This document shows, in pieces, positions 15,874-25,113 of a DNA stretch of 64,000 bases (position 1 is the first letter of the stretch; every line of letters begins with the position of its first letter). The translations under genes and the position numbers were made by a program. A model generated the notes under the pieces. The model was not told the DNA's origin, made no database searches, and worked only from the letters and a program-made list of their open reading frames with translations. The DNA is from Pelomonas candidula (lineage in GTDB: Bacteria > Pseudomonadota > Gammaproteobacteria > Burkholderiales > Burkholderiaceae_C): NCBI RefSeq assembly GCF_043555985.1, contig NZ_JBIGIC010000002.1, positions 186,001 to 250,000 on the forward strand, given 5' to 3'.

Positions 15874-18687
15874 GTGACCGAACTTGCCAAGTCCTTCGAA
15901 CCCGCCGCCCTGGAAGCCCACTGGGGCCCGAAATGGGAGGCTGCCGGCCTGTACGCGCCGACCCTGGACCCGGCCAAGCCATCCTTCAGCATCCAGCTGC
16001 CGCCGCCCAACGTGACCGGCACGCTGCACATGGGCCACGCCTTCAACCAGACGGTGATGGACTCGCTGACGCGCTACCACCGCATGAAGGGCGACAACAC
16101 GCTGTGGGTGCCGGGCACCGACCACGCCGGCATCGCGACGCAGATCGTCGTCGAGCGCCAGCTGCAGGCCGCCGGCCAGAGCCGCCATGACCTGGGCCGC
16201 AAGAACTTCGTCGCCCGCGTGTGGGACTGGAAACAGGAGTCCGGCAACATCATCACCAGCCAGATGCGCCGCCTGGGCGACTCGGTGAGCTGGGGCCACG
16301 AGTACTTCACGATGGACGAGAAGCTCTCGACCGTCGTCGTCGAGACCTTTGTGCGTCTCTACGAGGAAGGCCTGATCTACCGCGGCAAGCGCCTGGTCAG
16401 CTGGGACCCGATCCTGCAATCCGCCGTGTCGGACCTGGAGGTATCGTCCGAAGAGGAAGACGGCTCGCTGTGGCACATCCGCTATCCGCTGGCTGACGGT
16501 TCGGGCTCGCTGGTCGTCGCGACGACGCGGCCCGAGACCATGCTGGGCGACGTGGCCGTCATGGTCCACCCCGAGGACGAGCGCTACGCCGCGCTGATCG
16601 GCAAGCTGGTCAAGCTGCCGCTGACGGATCGCGAGATTCCGGTGATTGCCGACGACTACGTGGACCGCGAGTTCGGCACCGGCGTCGTCAAGGTCACGCC
16701 GGCCCACGACACCAACGACTACGCCGTCGGCCAACGCCACAAGCTGCCGATGATCGCGGTGCTGGATCTGCAGGCCAAGATCAACGACAACGCACCCGAG
16801 ACCTACCGCGGGCTGGACCGTTTCGTCGCCCGCAAGCGCATCGTGGCCGACCTGGAGGCCCTGGGCCTGATGGTCGAGATCAAGAAGCACAAGCTGCAGG
16901 TACCGCGCTGCGAGCGCACCGGCCAGGTCATCGAGCCGATGCTGACGGACCAGTGGTTCGTCGCCGTCACCAAGCCCAGCGCCGACGGCAAGAGCATCGC
17001 CGACAAGGCCATCGCCGCCGTCGACACCGGCGCCGTGAAATTCCACCCCGAGCAGTGGGTCAACACCTACAACCACTGGATGGGTAACCTGCAGGACTGG
17101 TGCATCTCGCGCCAGCTGTGGTGGGGCCACCAAATCCCGGCCTGGTACGGCACGGGCGGCGAGCTGTTTGTCGCCCGCAGCGAGGAAGAAGCACATGCCC
17201 GCGCCAAGGCCGCCGGCTACCTCGGCGAGCTGACCCGCGACCCCGACGTGCTGGACACCTGGTACTCGTCGGCGCTGGTGCCGTTCTCGACGCTGGGCTG
17301 GCCCGAGAAGACGCTGGAGCAGGAGCTGTTCCTGCCGTCGTCCGTGCTCGTGACGGGCTACGACATCATCTTCTTCTGGGTCGCCCGGATGATCATGATG
17401 ACGACGCACTTCACCGGCAAGGTGCCGTTCAAGGACGTCTACATCCACGGCCTCGTGCGTGACTCGCAGGGCCAGAAGATGAGCAAGTCCGAAGGCAATG
17501 TGCTGGACCCGGTCGACCTCATCCAGGGCTGTGACCTGGAGACGCTGACCGCCAAGTCCACTGTCGGCCTGCGCAAGCCCGAGACGGCACCCAAGGTCGC
17601 CGCCCGCGTGAAGAAGGAGTTCCCCGACGGCATGCCGGCCTACGGCGCCGACGCGCTGCGCTTCACGATGGCGAGCTACGCCAGCCTGGGCCGCAACATC
17701 AACTTCGACACCAAGCGCTGCGAGGGCTACCGCAACTTCTGCAACAAGCTCTGGAACGCGACGCGCTTCGTGTTGATGAACACCGAGGGCCAGGACTGCG
17801 GCCTCGCGCACGCAGAAGGCCACTGCCCGCCCGGCTACAACAAGTTCAGCCAGGCCGACCGCTGGATCACCAGCGAGCTGCAGCGGGTGGAAGCCGCCGT
17901 GGCGCAGGGCTTTGCCGAATACCGCCTCGACAACGTCGCCAACGCCGTCTACAGCTTCGTCTGGGACGAGTATTGCGACTGGTATCTGGAGATCGCCAAG
18001 GTGCAGATCCAGACCGGCGACGAAAGCCAGCAGCGCGCCACGCGCCGCACGCTGATCCGCGTGCTGGAGACGACGCTGCGCCTGCTGCACCCGATCGCGC
18101 CCTTCATCACCGAAGAGCTGTGGCAGACCGTGGCCCCCGTGGCCGGCCGCAAGACGGTGGACTACATCGGCCAGGCGCCCTACCCCGTCGCCCAGCCGGA
18201 GCGCATCGATGCCACGGCCGACGCCTGGGTGGCGCAGCTGAAGGAGGTCGTCGGCACGACGCGCAGCCTGCGCGCCGAGATGGCCCTGAGCCCGAGCGAC
18301 CGCGTGCCGCTGCTGGTCGGCGGCGACCTGTCCTTCCTGAGCGAAGCCGCCGCCGTGCTGAAGGTGCTGGCCAAGCTGTCCGCCGTCGAGCTGATCGCCG
18401 ACGAGGCCGAGTTCGCCAAGCAGAGCGCCACGTCGCCCGTGTTGGTGCACGGTGCGGCCAAGCTGGCGCTGAAGGTCGAGATCGACGTCGAAGCCGAGCG
18501 CGCGCGCCTGACGAAGGAAGCCACGCGCCTGGAAGGCGAGATCACCAAGGCCGAAGCCAAGCTGGGCAACGAGAGCTTCGTCGCCCGCGCGCCGGCAGCC
18601 GTCGTCGAGCAGGAGCGCGCCCGCGTGGCCGGCTTCAAGGAAACGGTCGCCCGCCTGCGCGAGCAGTTGGCCCGCCTGCCGGCCTAG
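15874..18687 (+). CDS. valS: Valyl-tRNA synthetase
   Basis: Charges tRNA-Val; class I aminoacyl-tRNA synthetase of 937 aa, normal for the bacterial enzyme. The GTG start gives VTELAKSFEP, directly preceding the conserved opening. Signature 1 is PPPNVTGTLHMGH (HMGH at residues 52-55). The editing domain includes TTRPETMLGDVAVMV. Signature 2 is KMSKSEGN near residue 534. The C-terminal arm of about 65 residues is the expected coiled coil (VEAERARLTKEATRLEGEI). Its TAG stop lies in a CTAG tetranucleotide that also supplies the stop of the convergent dehydrogenase gene. Confidence 0.97.
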   Translation: MTELAKSFEPAALEAHWGPKWEAAGLYAPTLDPAKPSFSIQLPPPNVTGTLHMGHAFNQTVMDSLTRYHRMKGDNTLWVPGTDHAGIATQIVVERQLQAAGQSRHDLGRKNFVARVWDWKQESGNIITSQMRRLGDSVSWGHEYFTMDEKLSTVVVETFVRLYEEGLIYRGKRLVSWDPILQSAVSDLEVSSEEEDGSLWHIRYPLADGSGSLVVATTRPETMLGDVAVMVHPEDERYAALIGKLVKLPLTDREIPVIADDYVDREFGTGVVKVTPAHDTNDYAVGQRHKLPMIAVLDLQAKINDNAPETYRGLDRFVARKRIVADLEALGLMVEIKKHKLQVPRCERTGQVIEPMLTDQWFVAVTKPSADGKSIADKAIAAVDTGAVKFHPEQWVNTYNHWMGNLQDWCISRQLWWGHQIPAWYGTGGELFVARSEEEAHARAKAAGYLGELTRDPDVLDTWYSSALVPFSTLGWPEKTLEQELFLPSSVLVTGYDIIFFWVARMIMMTTHFTGKVPFKDVYIHGLVRDSQGQKMSKSEGNVLDPVDLIQGCDLETLTAKSTVGLRKPETAPKVAARVKKEFPDGMPAYGADALRFTMASYASLGRNINFDTKRCEGYRNFCNKLWNATRFVLMNTEGQDCGLAHAEGHCPPGYNKFSQADRWITSELQRVEAAVAQGFAEYRLDNVANAVYSFVWDEYCDWYLEIAKVQIQTGDESQQRATRRTLIRVLETTLRLLHPIAPFITEELWQTVAPVAGRKTVDYIGQAPYPVAQPERIDATADAWVAQLKEVVGTTRSLRAEMALSPSDRVPLLVGGDLSFLSEAAAVLKVLAKLSAVELIADEAEFAKQSATSPVLVHGAAKLALKVEIDVEAERARLTKEATRLEGEITKAEAKLGNESFVARAPAAVVEQERARVAGFKETVARLREQLARLPA

Positions 18688-19628
18688 TACGCCAGCGACG
18701 CCTTGGCCGGCGGCTTCTTGCCGCCTGCCGCCGGGCTCAGCAGCTGATCGATGCCGCGCGCCACGGCCCAGGCCGCCCGCACGCGGGATTCACGGGTCGT
18801 GCCCGCCAGCCGCGGCGTGACCTGCAGATGGGTCATGCCGTGCAGCGGCCGGCCCGACTCCAGCCAGCCCGGCTCCAGGCTGTCGAACCACGCTGCCCGC
18901 ATCCGGCCGCTGCGCAACACCTGCGCCAGTGCCCGCTCGTCGACGATGCCCGACTGGCTCAGCCCCACCAGCACCTGGCCCGGCCGCGTCGTCTCCAGCT
19001 GGCGCTCGCCGACGAGGCCACGGTAGCGGTCGAAATAAGGCAGCAGCAGCACCAGGCCGTCGCTCTGCTCCATCAGCTGTGCCAGGCTGACCGCCTCGAC
19101 GCCCCAGCGCGCCCAGGTCGCATCGCTGGGGTGCACCGCGGGGTCATAGCCGACGACGCGCGAACCAAAAGCCTGCAGCAGCTGCGTCAGCACCTGGGCT
19201 GCCGGCGTCAGGCCCAGCAGGCCGATGGTCGAGCAGCCCAGCTCGCGGCCCACCTTCAGGCCGTCACTGCCCTCGACGGGCACGCGGCGCAGCAGGCTCA
19301 GCAGCGCACCGATGGCGAACTCCGCCTCGGCGCTGGCCGTCGACGCCTGCGAGCGCACGACCTCAATGCGTTGCCGCCGGCAGGCTTCCATGTCGATGTT
19401 CTCGGCGCCGCCGCTGGCGCGGCCGATGGCGCGCAGCGTGCGCGCGCCGCGTAGCAACTCGGCGTCCACCCTCACCTCGGGCGGCGCGATGAGGGCGCGC
19501 GAATCCTGCAACGCCTCGAGCAGACCTTCGGGGTCGCCAACCAGTTCAGGCGCGAAACGTGCATCGTGTCGCTCGGCGAGCCACTGCACGACATCGGCTT
19601 CCAACGGCTCCAATATCAGGACGGTCAT
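18684..19628 (-). CDS. D-isomer-specific 2-hydroxyacid dehydrogenase-like protein, catalytic residues replaced
   Basis: 314 aa, similar in layout to phosphoglycerate/2-hydroxyacid dehydrogenases. The N-terminal substrate domain includes LRAIGRASGGAENIDMEACRR; the Rossmann part includes TIGLLGLTPAAQVLTQLL and GYDPAVHP. Three family hallmarks are altered. The nucleotide loop reads GLLGLT rather than GxGxxG. The position of the catalytic Arg in the usual RGxxVD reads SQSGIVD. The catalytic His of TPH is Arg (QVTPRLAGTT). It may be a non-catalytic or re-purposed relative. It converges with valS and shares the CTAG stop. The coding frame is intact, so it is not an obvious pseudogene. Confidence 0.75.
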   Translation of the reverse strand: MTVLILEPLEADVVQWLAERHDARFAPELVGDPEGLLEALQDSRALIAPPEVRVDAELLRGARTLRAIGRASGGAENIDMEACRRQRIEVVRSQASTASAEAEFAIGALLSLLRRVPVEGSDGLKVGRELGCSTIGLLGLTPAAQVLTQLLQAFGSRVVGYDPAVHPSDATWARWGVEAVSLAQLMEQSDGLVLLLPYFDRYRGLVGERQLETTRPGQVLVGLSQSGIVDERALAQVLRSGRMRAAWFDSLEPGWLESGRPLHGMTHLQVTPRLAGTTRESRVRAAWAVARGIDQLLSPAAGGKKPPAKASLAY

Positions 19629-19713
19629 GTTCTATTTGTGGCCGACTCAGGGGGCAAAACCGTCACAACCCGCGTGACACAATCCTTGGCAACCCTAGTC
19701 AACCAGTGTACCC

Positions 19714-20607
19714 ATGGCCTCTTCGTCTCGATCACCGATCACCAAAGCCATCTTCCCGGTTGCCGGTCTCGGCACGCGTTTCCTGCCGGCCACCAAGGCC
19801 CAGCCCAAGGAGATGCTGCCCGTCGTCGACAAGCCGCTGATTCAGTACGCGGTCGAGGAAGCCTACGAGGCCGGTGTGCGCGAAATGATCTTCGTCACCG
19901 GCCGCCACAAGCGCCCCATCGAAGACCATTTCGACATGACCTTCGAGCTGGAGGTCGCGCTGGAACAGGCCGGCAAGCAGGAGCTGCTGGACGTCGTGCG
20001 CAGCGTCAAGCCCAACGACATGGAGTGCATCTACGTGCGCCAGGCACAGGCGCTGGGCCTGGGCCACGCTGTGCTGTGCGGCCAGCGTCTGGTGGGCAAC
20101 GAGCCCTTCGCCGTGCTGCTGGCGGACGACCTGATGGTGGGCCCCACGCCCGGCCGCGGCATCCTGAAGCAGATGGTGGAGCAGTTCGCCGACTGGCGCG
20201 CCTCCATCCTGGCCGTGCAGGAAGTGCCGGCCGAGCACACGCGCCGCTACGGCATCGTCGCCGGCACGCAGGTCAACGACAACCTGATGGACGTGAACCG
20301 CATCGTCGAGAAGCCCGCGCCTGAAGACGCTCCGTCGCGCCTGGGCGTGGCCGGCCGCTACATCCTGACGCCCGGCGTCTTCCACGAGATCGCCAACCAG
20401 CCACGCGGCGTGGGCGGCGAGATCCAGCTGACCGACGGCATCGCCGGCCTGCTGCGCCGCGAGAAGGTGTTCGCCTACCGCTACGAAGGCAAGCGCTATG
20501 ACTGCGGCAGCAAGGAAGGCTTCCTGCAGGCCAATGTCGAACTGGCTCTAGCCCACCCGCAGCTTGGCGCGGGCTTCAAGGAATACCTGCAGAGCCTCTC
20601 GCTCTGA
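19714..20607 (+). CDS. galU: UTP--glucose-1-phosphate uridylyltransferase
   Basis: Makes UDP-glucose for envelope polysaccharides and galactose use; cytoplasmic, 297 aa, normal length. The nucleotidyltransferase signature is at residues 16-38 (FPVAGLGTRFLPATKA then PKEMLPVVDKP). VTGRHKRPIEDHFD and a C-terminal DCGSKEGFLQANVELAL are typical. Nothing unusual. It ends with no gap against the convergent TusA-like gene. Confidence 0.95.
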   Translation: MASSSRSPITKAIFPVAGLGTRFLPATKAQPKEMLPVVDKPLIQYAVEEAYEAGVREMIFVTGRHKRPIEDHFDMTFELEVALEQAGKQELLDVVRSVKPNDMECIYVRQAQALGLGHAVLCGQRLVGNEPFAVLLADDLMVGPTPGRGILKQMVEQFADWRASILAVQEVPAEHTRRYGIVAGTQVNDNLMDVNRIVEKPAPEDAPSRLGVAGRYILTPGVFHEIANQPRGVGGEIQLTDGIAGLLRREKVFAYRYEGKRYDCGSKEGFLQANVELALAHPQLGAGFKEYLQSLSL

Positions 20608-20835
20608 TCAGCGCCTGCGCAGCACGTGAATGAACTCGGTGCCGGCAGCCTGCTGCTGCACCAGTTCATTGCCCGTCTGACGCGCGAAGGCCTGGAAGTC
20701 GCGCATCGACCCCGGGTCGGTCGCGACGACCTTCAGCAGGTCGCCGCTGGCCATCTCCGCCAACGCCTTCTTGGCCTTCAGGATGGGCAGCGGGCAGTTC
20801 AGCCCCCGGGTGTCGATCTCGCGTTGGACGTCCAT
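20608..20835 (-). CDS. TusA/SirA-like sulfur carrier
   Basis: 75-aa sulfurtransferase-type protein. The signature DTRGLNCPLPILKAKKAL contains the CPxP motif with the persulfide Cys at residue 14. Fold and length match TusA (81 aa). Members carry sulfur for tRNA 2-thiouridine, molybdenum cofactor or general sulfur relay. It lies 4 bp downstream of the nudix gene and in the same direction as cysM, so a sulfur/cysteine operon cysM-nudix-tusA is likely. Confidence 0.88.
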   Translation of the reverse strand: MDVQREIDTRGLNCPLPILKAKKALAEMASGDLLKVVATDPGSMRDFQAFARQTGNELVQQQAAGTEFIHVLRRR

Positions 20836-20839
20836 CGCC

Positions 20840-21382
20840 TCATTCTCGCTTCATGTCCGTGAGGTCGAGCCACTGCGGCTCGATGCCCTTGGTGCGCAGC
20901 CACGTTGCCAGCGCCTGGCCCGTGCCCTGCGGCCAGCACTTCACCTGCTCGGGCGGAATCAGCTTGTATTCCACCAGCTCGGGCGACAGCCTGATGTCTC
21001 CGCGCGCCGCTGCGTGGTAGGCAATGATGATCTGGTTCATGCGCTGGAAATCCCAGACGCCCAGCAGCTGCAACGAGTCGACTTCCAGAGACGTCTCTTC
21101 CGCAATCTCGCGGCGGATACCCTCTTCCGGCGATTCGCCAGCTTCCATGAAGCCGGTGATCAGGCCGAAGAACCGGCCCGGCCAGGCCGCGTTGCGTGCC
21201 AGCAGCACGTGACCATGCCGATCGGTGCACTCGATGACGGCGGCCAGCACCGGCGTCGGATTGTTCCAGTGCGTGAAGCCACAGGCAGCGCAGCGCAGCC
21301 GCTCCTTGTCGCCACCGTCCTCGGCCAGCGTGATCAGCGCCAGCTCGCTCGCGCAGTCGGGACAGAAGCGGTAAGGCTTCAT
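20840..21382 (-). CDS. Nudix hydrolase with zinc ribbon, NudC-like
   Basis: 180-aa nucleotide-diphosphate hydrolase. The N-terminal zinc ribbon has CPDC (residues 7-10) and CAAC (about 31-34). The Nudix box reads GFMEAGESPEEGIRREIAEE, with the usual Gly near the end replaced by Ser (ETSLEV). It resembles NudC NADH pyrophosphatases but is shorter than E. coli NudC (257 aa), so the N-terminal NudC domain is absent. The start overlaps the cysM stop (ATGA). Confidence 0.85.
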   Translation of the reverse strand: MKPYRFCPDCASELALITLAEDGGDKERLRCAACGFTHWNNPTPVLAAVIECTDRHGHVLLARNAAWPGRFFGLITGFMEAGESPEEGIRREIAEETSLEVDSLQLLGVWDFQRMNQIIIAYHAAARGDIRLSPELVEYKLIPPEQVKCWPQGTGQALATWLRTKGIEPQWLDLTDMKRE

Positions 21383-22275
21383 GCAGGGAACACGCCCGTC
21401 GACAGGTAGCGGTCGCCGCGGTCGCAGACGATGAAGGCGATGGTCGCGTTCTCGACCTGCTTGGCGATCTGCAGCGCCACCCAGCAGGCGCCCGCGGCCG
21501 AGATGCCGGCGAACAGGCCTTCCTCGCGAGCGAGGCGGCGTGCCATGTCCTCGGCATCACTCTGGCTGACGAGCACCAGCTCGTCGATGCCCGTCGGGTC
21601 GTAGATCTTGGGCATGTAGGCCTCGGGCCACTTGCGGATGCCGGGGATGCGGGAGCCCTCGGCCGGCTGCGCACCGACGATGCGCACAGCCGGGTTCTTC
21701 TCCTTCAGGAAGCGCGACACGCCGGTGATCGTGCCCGTCGTGCCCATGGCGCTGACGAAGTGCGTGATGCGCCCGCCCGTGTCCTTCCACAGCTCGGGGC
21801 CGGTGGTCTCGTAGTGGGCGCGCGGGTTGTCGGGGTTGGCGAACTGGTCCAGCACCCGGCCCTTGCCTTCGCGCACCATCTGCTCGGCCAGGTCGCGGGC
21901 GTACTCCATGCCTCCGGTCTTGGGCGTCAGGATCAGCTCGGCACCGAAAGCCTTCATCGTCTGCGCACGCTCGATGGACAGGTCCTCCGGCATGATCAGC
22001 ACCATGCGGTAGCCGCGGATGGCGGCCGCCATCGCCAGCGCGATGCCGGTATTACCCGAAGTCGCCTCGATCAACGTGTCGCCGGGCTTGATCTCGCCGC
22101 GCTCCTCGGCGCGCTTGATCATGCTGATGGCCGGCCGGTCCTTCACGGAACCGGCGGGGTTGTTGCCCTCCAGCTTGGCCAGAATCACGTTGCCACGCGC
22201 GTCGGCGCCGAGCAGGCGCTGCAGGCGCACGAGCGGCGTCGCGCCGATGACGTCTTCGAGGGTCGGATAGTTCAT
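21379..22275 (-). CDS. cysM: Cysteine synthase B
   Basis: PLP-dependent O-acetylserine sulfhydrylase of the CysM type, able to use thiosulfate or sulfide to make cysteine; 298 aa. MNYPTLEDVIGATPLVRLQRL is the family start. The PLP Lys45 is in NNPAGSVKDRPA, the asparagine/substrate loop is EATSGNTGIALA, and the phosphate-binding Gly loop is SAMGTTGTITGVSRFL. First gene of a cysM-nudix-tusA group. Alternative longer starts run into the tRNA-Leu region and are rejected. Confidence 0.95.
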   Translation of the reverse strand: MNYPTLEDVIGATPLVRLQRLLGADARGNVILAKLEGNNPAGSVKDRPAISMIKRAEERGEIKPGDTLIEATSGNTGIALAMAAAIRGYRMVLIMPEDLSIERAQTMKAFGAELILTPKTGGMEYARDLAEQMVREGKGRVLDQFANPDNPRAHYETTGPELWKDTGGRITHFVSAMGTTGTITGVSRFLKEKNPAVRIVGAQPAEGSRIPGIRKWPEAYMPKIYDPTGIDELVLVSQSDAEDMARRLAREEGLFAGISAAGACWVALQIAKQVENATIAFIVCDRGDRYLSTGVFPA

Positions 22276-22369
22276 GGCGAACGATTGTGGCAGCGACCTC
22301 AAGACCTGAGCCTTGACGAGTGCATAATCCAGCCCCTCGCTGCGACAGCGAGAAAGTTGTTTCCGACGG

Positions 22370-22454
22370 GCCTCGGTGGCGAAATCGGTAGACGCAGGGG
22401 ACTCAAAATCCCCCGCCGCAAGGTGTGCCGGTTCGAGTCCGGCCCGAGGCACCA
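22370..22454 (+). tRNA. tRNA-Leu (anticodon CAA)
   Basis: An 85-base class II tRNA. Acceptor arm GCCTCGG pairs with CCGAGGC, the anticodon stem is GGGGA/TCCCC with loop CTCAAAA giving anticodon CAA, there is a long variable arm, and T-arm GCCGG-TTCGAGT-CCGGC. CCA is encoded at the 3' end. It reads UUG codons. Confidence 0.96.
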
Positions 22455-22547
22455 GAAGAAACAGCTCGCTATCCCCTGGCATACTCAAAACGGTAAGCAC
22501 CGGCCTTCCCGGTGCAGGCGCCCTCCCCGGGCGACCCACCGCGACTC

Positions 22548-23138
22548 ATGCCGCCTCTGCCTCCGGTCACCAAAGCCTTCTTGTTGGCTTGCGTCGGTGC
22601 GTTCTGCTTCTTCTACCTGTTCCCTGGCCTGGAGCCCTGGTTCGAGCTGTGGCCGCTGACGTCGCCATTCTTCATGCCCTGGCAGGTGCTGACCTACGCC
22701 TTCCTGCACGGTGGTCTGTGGCACCTGGCCTTCAACATGCTGGGCCTGTGGATGTTCGGCGGTGAGTTGGAGCGTGTCTGGGGTCCGAAGCGCTACACGC
22801 AGATCCTCATCGCCAGCACGCTGAGCGCGGCCGTTGTGCAGTTGCTGTTCACGTGGGCGACGGGATCGCACTCGCCGACGCTGGGTGCCTCGGGCGCGCT
22901 GTTCGGCCTGCTGCTGTCGTTCGGCATGTTGTTCCCCAACCGCATCATCGTTCCGCTGATCCCGCCCATCCCGATGAAGGCCAAGTACTTCGTCGCCATC
23001 TTCGGCGGCCTGGAGCTGGCAATGGGCGCGCGGCTGTTCGAGTTCGGCCCCGCCAACGTCGCCCACTTCGCCCATCTGGGCGGCATGCTGGGCGCGTGGC
23101 TGCTGATCAGCCACTGGCGCTCGTCACGCCGACGTTGA
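22548..23138 (+). CDS. Rhomboid-family intramembrane serine protease
   Basis: 196 aa with about six membrane segments. The catalytic Ser is in GASGALFG (about residue 114) and the His in VAHFAHLGGMLGAW (about 172-175). A first conserved HGGLWHLAFNMLGLWMFGG loop, with His and Asn of the oxyanion region, is also present. The start MPPLPPVTKAFLLA is chosen because it places the first helix directly after; an upstream in-frame ATG at 22512 would add 12 non-conserved residues. Substrates unknown. Confidence 0.9.
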   Translation: MPPLPPVTKAFLLACVGAFCFFYLFPGLEPWFELWPLTSPFFMPWQVLTYAFLHGGLWHLAFNMLGLWMFGGELERVWGPKRYTQILIASTLSAAVVQLLFTWATGSHSPTLGASGALFGLLLSFGMLFPNRIIVPLIPPIPMKAKYFVAIFGGLELAMGARLFEFGPANVAHFAHLGGMLGAWLLISHWRSSRRR

Positions 23139-23146
23139 GCGTTGCC

Positions 23147-24007
23147 TCAAAGCCCTTCGCGCGGCGTCGGGTAGCGCAGCGCCAGTCGCAGTTCCTGCTT
23201 GAGGCGCGTGTTGACGAGCCGGCGTGACTCGCTCCAGAAGCTCAGCTGCATCGCGCTCATGCGCTCGGCGGCCTGTTCGCGCGTGATGCGCTCGGGCCGC
23301 GGCAGGCCGGCGAGGTCGGCGGCGAGATCAAAGTAGTCACCCATCAGCAACTGGCTGTCGTCACAGACGTTGACGGCGCGCTGCGGCAGGCCGCGCAGCA
23401 GCGCCAGCAGGCAGGCATGGGCGAGGTCGTCGGCGTGGATGTGGTTCGTGAAGACGTCGTCCTCCCACCTCAACACCGGCGTGCCCTTCGCCAATCGCTC
23501 GCGCGGGTGGCCACCTTCACGGTCGCGGGCATAGATGCCCGGGATGCGTAGCAGGCTCACGCGCGTGCCATGGCGGCGGCCGAAGGCGCGCAAGCAGGCC
23601 TCGGCGTCGACACGGCGGCGGGCGCGGTCGGTGGCGGGGTTCAGCGCGCGTGTCTCGTCGATGAAATCACCGGCGCAGTCACCGTAGACGCCGGTCGTAC
23701 TGGCATAGACCAGCGCCGCGGGCGGCTTGCGCGCCAGCGCGGCCAGCAGGCAGCGCGTGCGCTCGTCCGCGTCGCCATCGCGGGCCGGCGGCGCCAGGTG
23801 CAACACGCGGTCGGCCAGGCCGGCCAGCCGCGCCAGCGTGGCGGGCTCGTCCAGGTTGCCGACCAGCGGCACGGCGCCGGCCGCGCGCAGCGCCGGCGCG
23901 CGGCCGGGGCTGGACGTCAGCGCGAACACGCGCCAGCGGCCGGCCAGCAACTTGAGCAAACGCAAGCCCACGTCGCCGCAGCCGATGATCAGGAGTCTGG
24001 GTTTCAT
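23147..24007 (-). CDS. NAD-dependent epimerase/dehydratase-like protein, YeeZ type
   Basis: 286 aa, extended short-chain dehydrogenase fold. The nucleotide loop LIIGCGDVGLRLLKLL is at residues 5-20. The region YASTTGVYGD near residue 120 replaces the usual YxxxK context, and RIPGIYARDREGGHPRERL and FTNHIHADDLAHACLLAL are typical of SDR atypical-5 proteins. The physiological substrate is unknown. It is divergent from the ferredoxin reductase gene, 63 bp apart. Confidence 0.85.
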   Translation of the reverse strand: MKPRLLIIGCGDVGLRLLKLLAGRWRVFALTSSPGRAPALRAAGAVPLVGNLDEPATLARLAGLADRVLHLAPPARDGDADERTRCLLAALARKPPAALVYASTTGVYGDCAGDFIDETRALNPATDRARRRVDAEACLRAFGRRHGTRVSLLRIPGIYARDREGGHPRERLAKGTPVLRWEDDVFTNHIHADDLAHACLLALLRGLPQRAVNVCDDSQLLMGDYFDLAADLAGLPRPERITREQAAERMSAMQLSFWSESRRLVNTRLKQELRLALRYPTPREGL

Positions 24008-24070
24008 GGCCTCGGGCAAAATACGAGCCAGTCTACGGCCCACCCTGGGCCGCTGCTTTTTGCATCGTCC

Positions 24071-25099
24071 ATGTCCCACCAGATCACCATCCAGCCCGCC
24101 GGCCGCGTCTACACCACCGAGGGCGACGACACCCTGCTTGCCGCCGCCATCCGCAACGGCGTGGGCCTGCCCTACGGCTGCAAGGATGGCGCCTGCGGCT
24201 CCTGCAAGAGCAAGCTGCTCGAAGGCGCCGTCATCCACGGCAACCACCAGCCCAAGGCCCTGTCGGCCGAGGAGGAAGCCGCCGGCTTCGTGCTGACCTG
24301 CTGCGCCCGCCCCCAGACCGACTGCACGATCGAGGCCCGCACGGTGCCCGGCGCGGGTGAATTCCCGGTGCTGAAGCTGCCGACGCGCGTCGCCGCGATG
24401 CTCAAGCCCGCGCCCGACGTGGCCGTGCTGACGATGCAGCTGGCCGCCAACCAGAACTTCCAGTTCCGCGCCGGCCAGTACGTCGAGTTCATCCTGCGCG
24501 ACGGCTCGCGCCGCAGCTACTCCATGGCCAACGCGCCGCACACGCTGCCGGGCCAGATCGAGCTGCACATCCGCCACATGCCCGGCGGCAAGTTCACCGA
24601 CCACGTCTTCGGCGCGCTGAAGGAGAAGGACATCCTGCGCATGGAAGGCCCGTTCGGCAGCTTCTTCCTGCGCGAGGACAGCGAGAAGCCCATCGTGCTG
24701 CTGGCCAGCGGCACCGGCTTCGCGCCCATCAAGGCCATCATCGAGCGTGCCCGCCACATCGAGTCCAAGCGGCCGATGGTGCTGTACTGGGGCGCCCGCA
24801 AGCAGGCCGACCTGTACCTGAACGACTGGGCCGCGCAGGTCGCCGCCGAATGGCCGACGCTGCGCTACGTGCCCGTGCTGTCAGAGCCCGACGCGGGCTG
24901 GACCGGCCGCACCGGCTTCGTCCACCGCGCCGTCATGGAAGACCTGCCGGACCTGTCCGGCCACCAGGTCTACGCCTGCGGGGCACCCATCGTCGTGGAC
25001 TCGGCGCACAAGGACTACGTCGCGCAGTGCGGCCTGCCGGAAGGCGAGTTCTACGCCGACGCATTCACGTCGGAAGCCGACAAACATGGCGGCGCGTAG
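24071..25099 (+). CDS. 2Fe-2S ferredoxin/FAD reductase fusion, CDP-6-deoxy-delta-3,4-glucoseen reductase-like
   Basis: 342-aa soluble electron-transfer flavoprotein. Residues 1-90 form a plant-type ferredoxin with Cys ligands in YGCKDGACGSCKS and LTCCARP. Residues 100-342 form an FNR module: FAD motif RSYSMANAP, NAD-binding GTGFAPIKAIIERA, and C-terminal VYACGAP. This architecture is shared by AscD/DdhD and by oxygenase reductases. No deoxysugar cluster or oxygenase partner is adjacent, so the acceptor is unknown. The 2OG-Fe dioxygenase downstream does not need such a reductase in known mechanisms. Confidence 0.88.
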   Translation: MSHQITIQPAGRVYTTEGDDTLLAAAIRNGVGLPYGCKDGACGSCKSKLLEGAVIHGNHQPKALSAEEEAAGFVLTCCARPQTDCTIEARTVPGAGEFPVLKLPTRVAAMLKPAPDVAVLTMQLAANQNFQFRAGQYVEFILRDGSRRSYSMANAPHTLPGQIELHIRHMPGGKFTDHVFGALKEKDILRMEGPFGSFFLREDSEKPIVLLASGTGFAPIKAIIERARHIESKRPMVLYWGARKQADLYLNDWAAQVAAEWPTLRYVPVLSEPDAGWTGRTGFVHRAVMEDLPDLSGHQVYACGAPIVVDSAHKDYVAQCGLPEGEFYADAFTSEADKHGGA

Positions 25100-25113
25100 C
25101 GGTGCCATGTTTG
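25081..25113. terminator. 10-bp perfect hairpin straddling the reductase stop codon
   Basis: CAAACATGGC (25081-25090) and GCCATGTTTG (25104-25113) are exact complements with a 13-base loop holding the TAG stop. No long T-run follows. A second hairpin, ATTCGCC(GCCG)GGCGAAT, lies at 25128-25145. They may terminate or protect the mRNA 3' end. Confidence 0.45.

Noticed and set aside
15703..18450. 915-residue minus-strand frame opposite valS
   Set aside because: Low-complexity shadow of an unambiguous valyl-tRNA synthetase.
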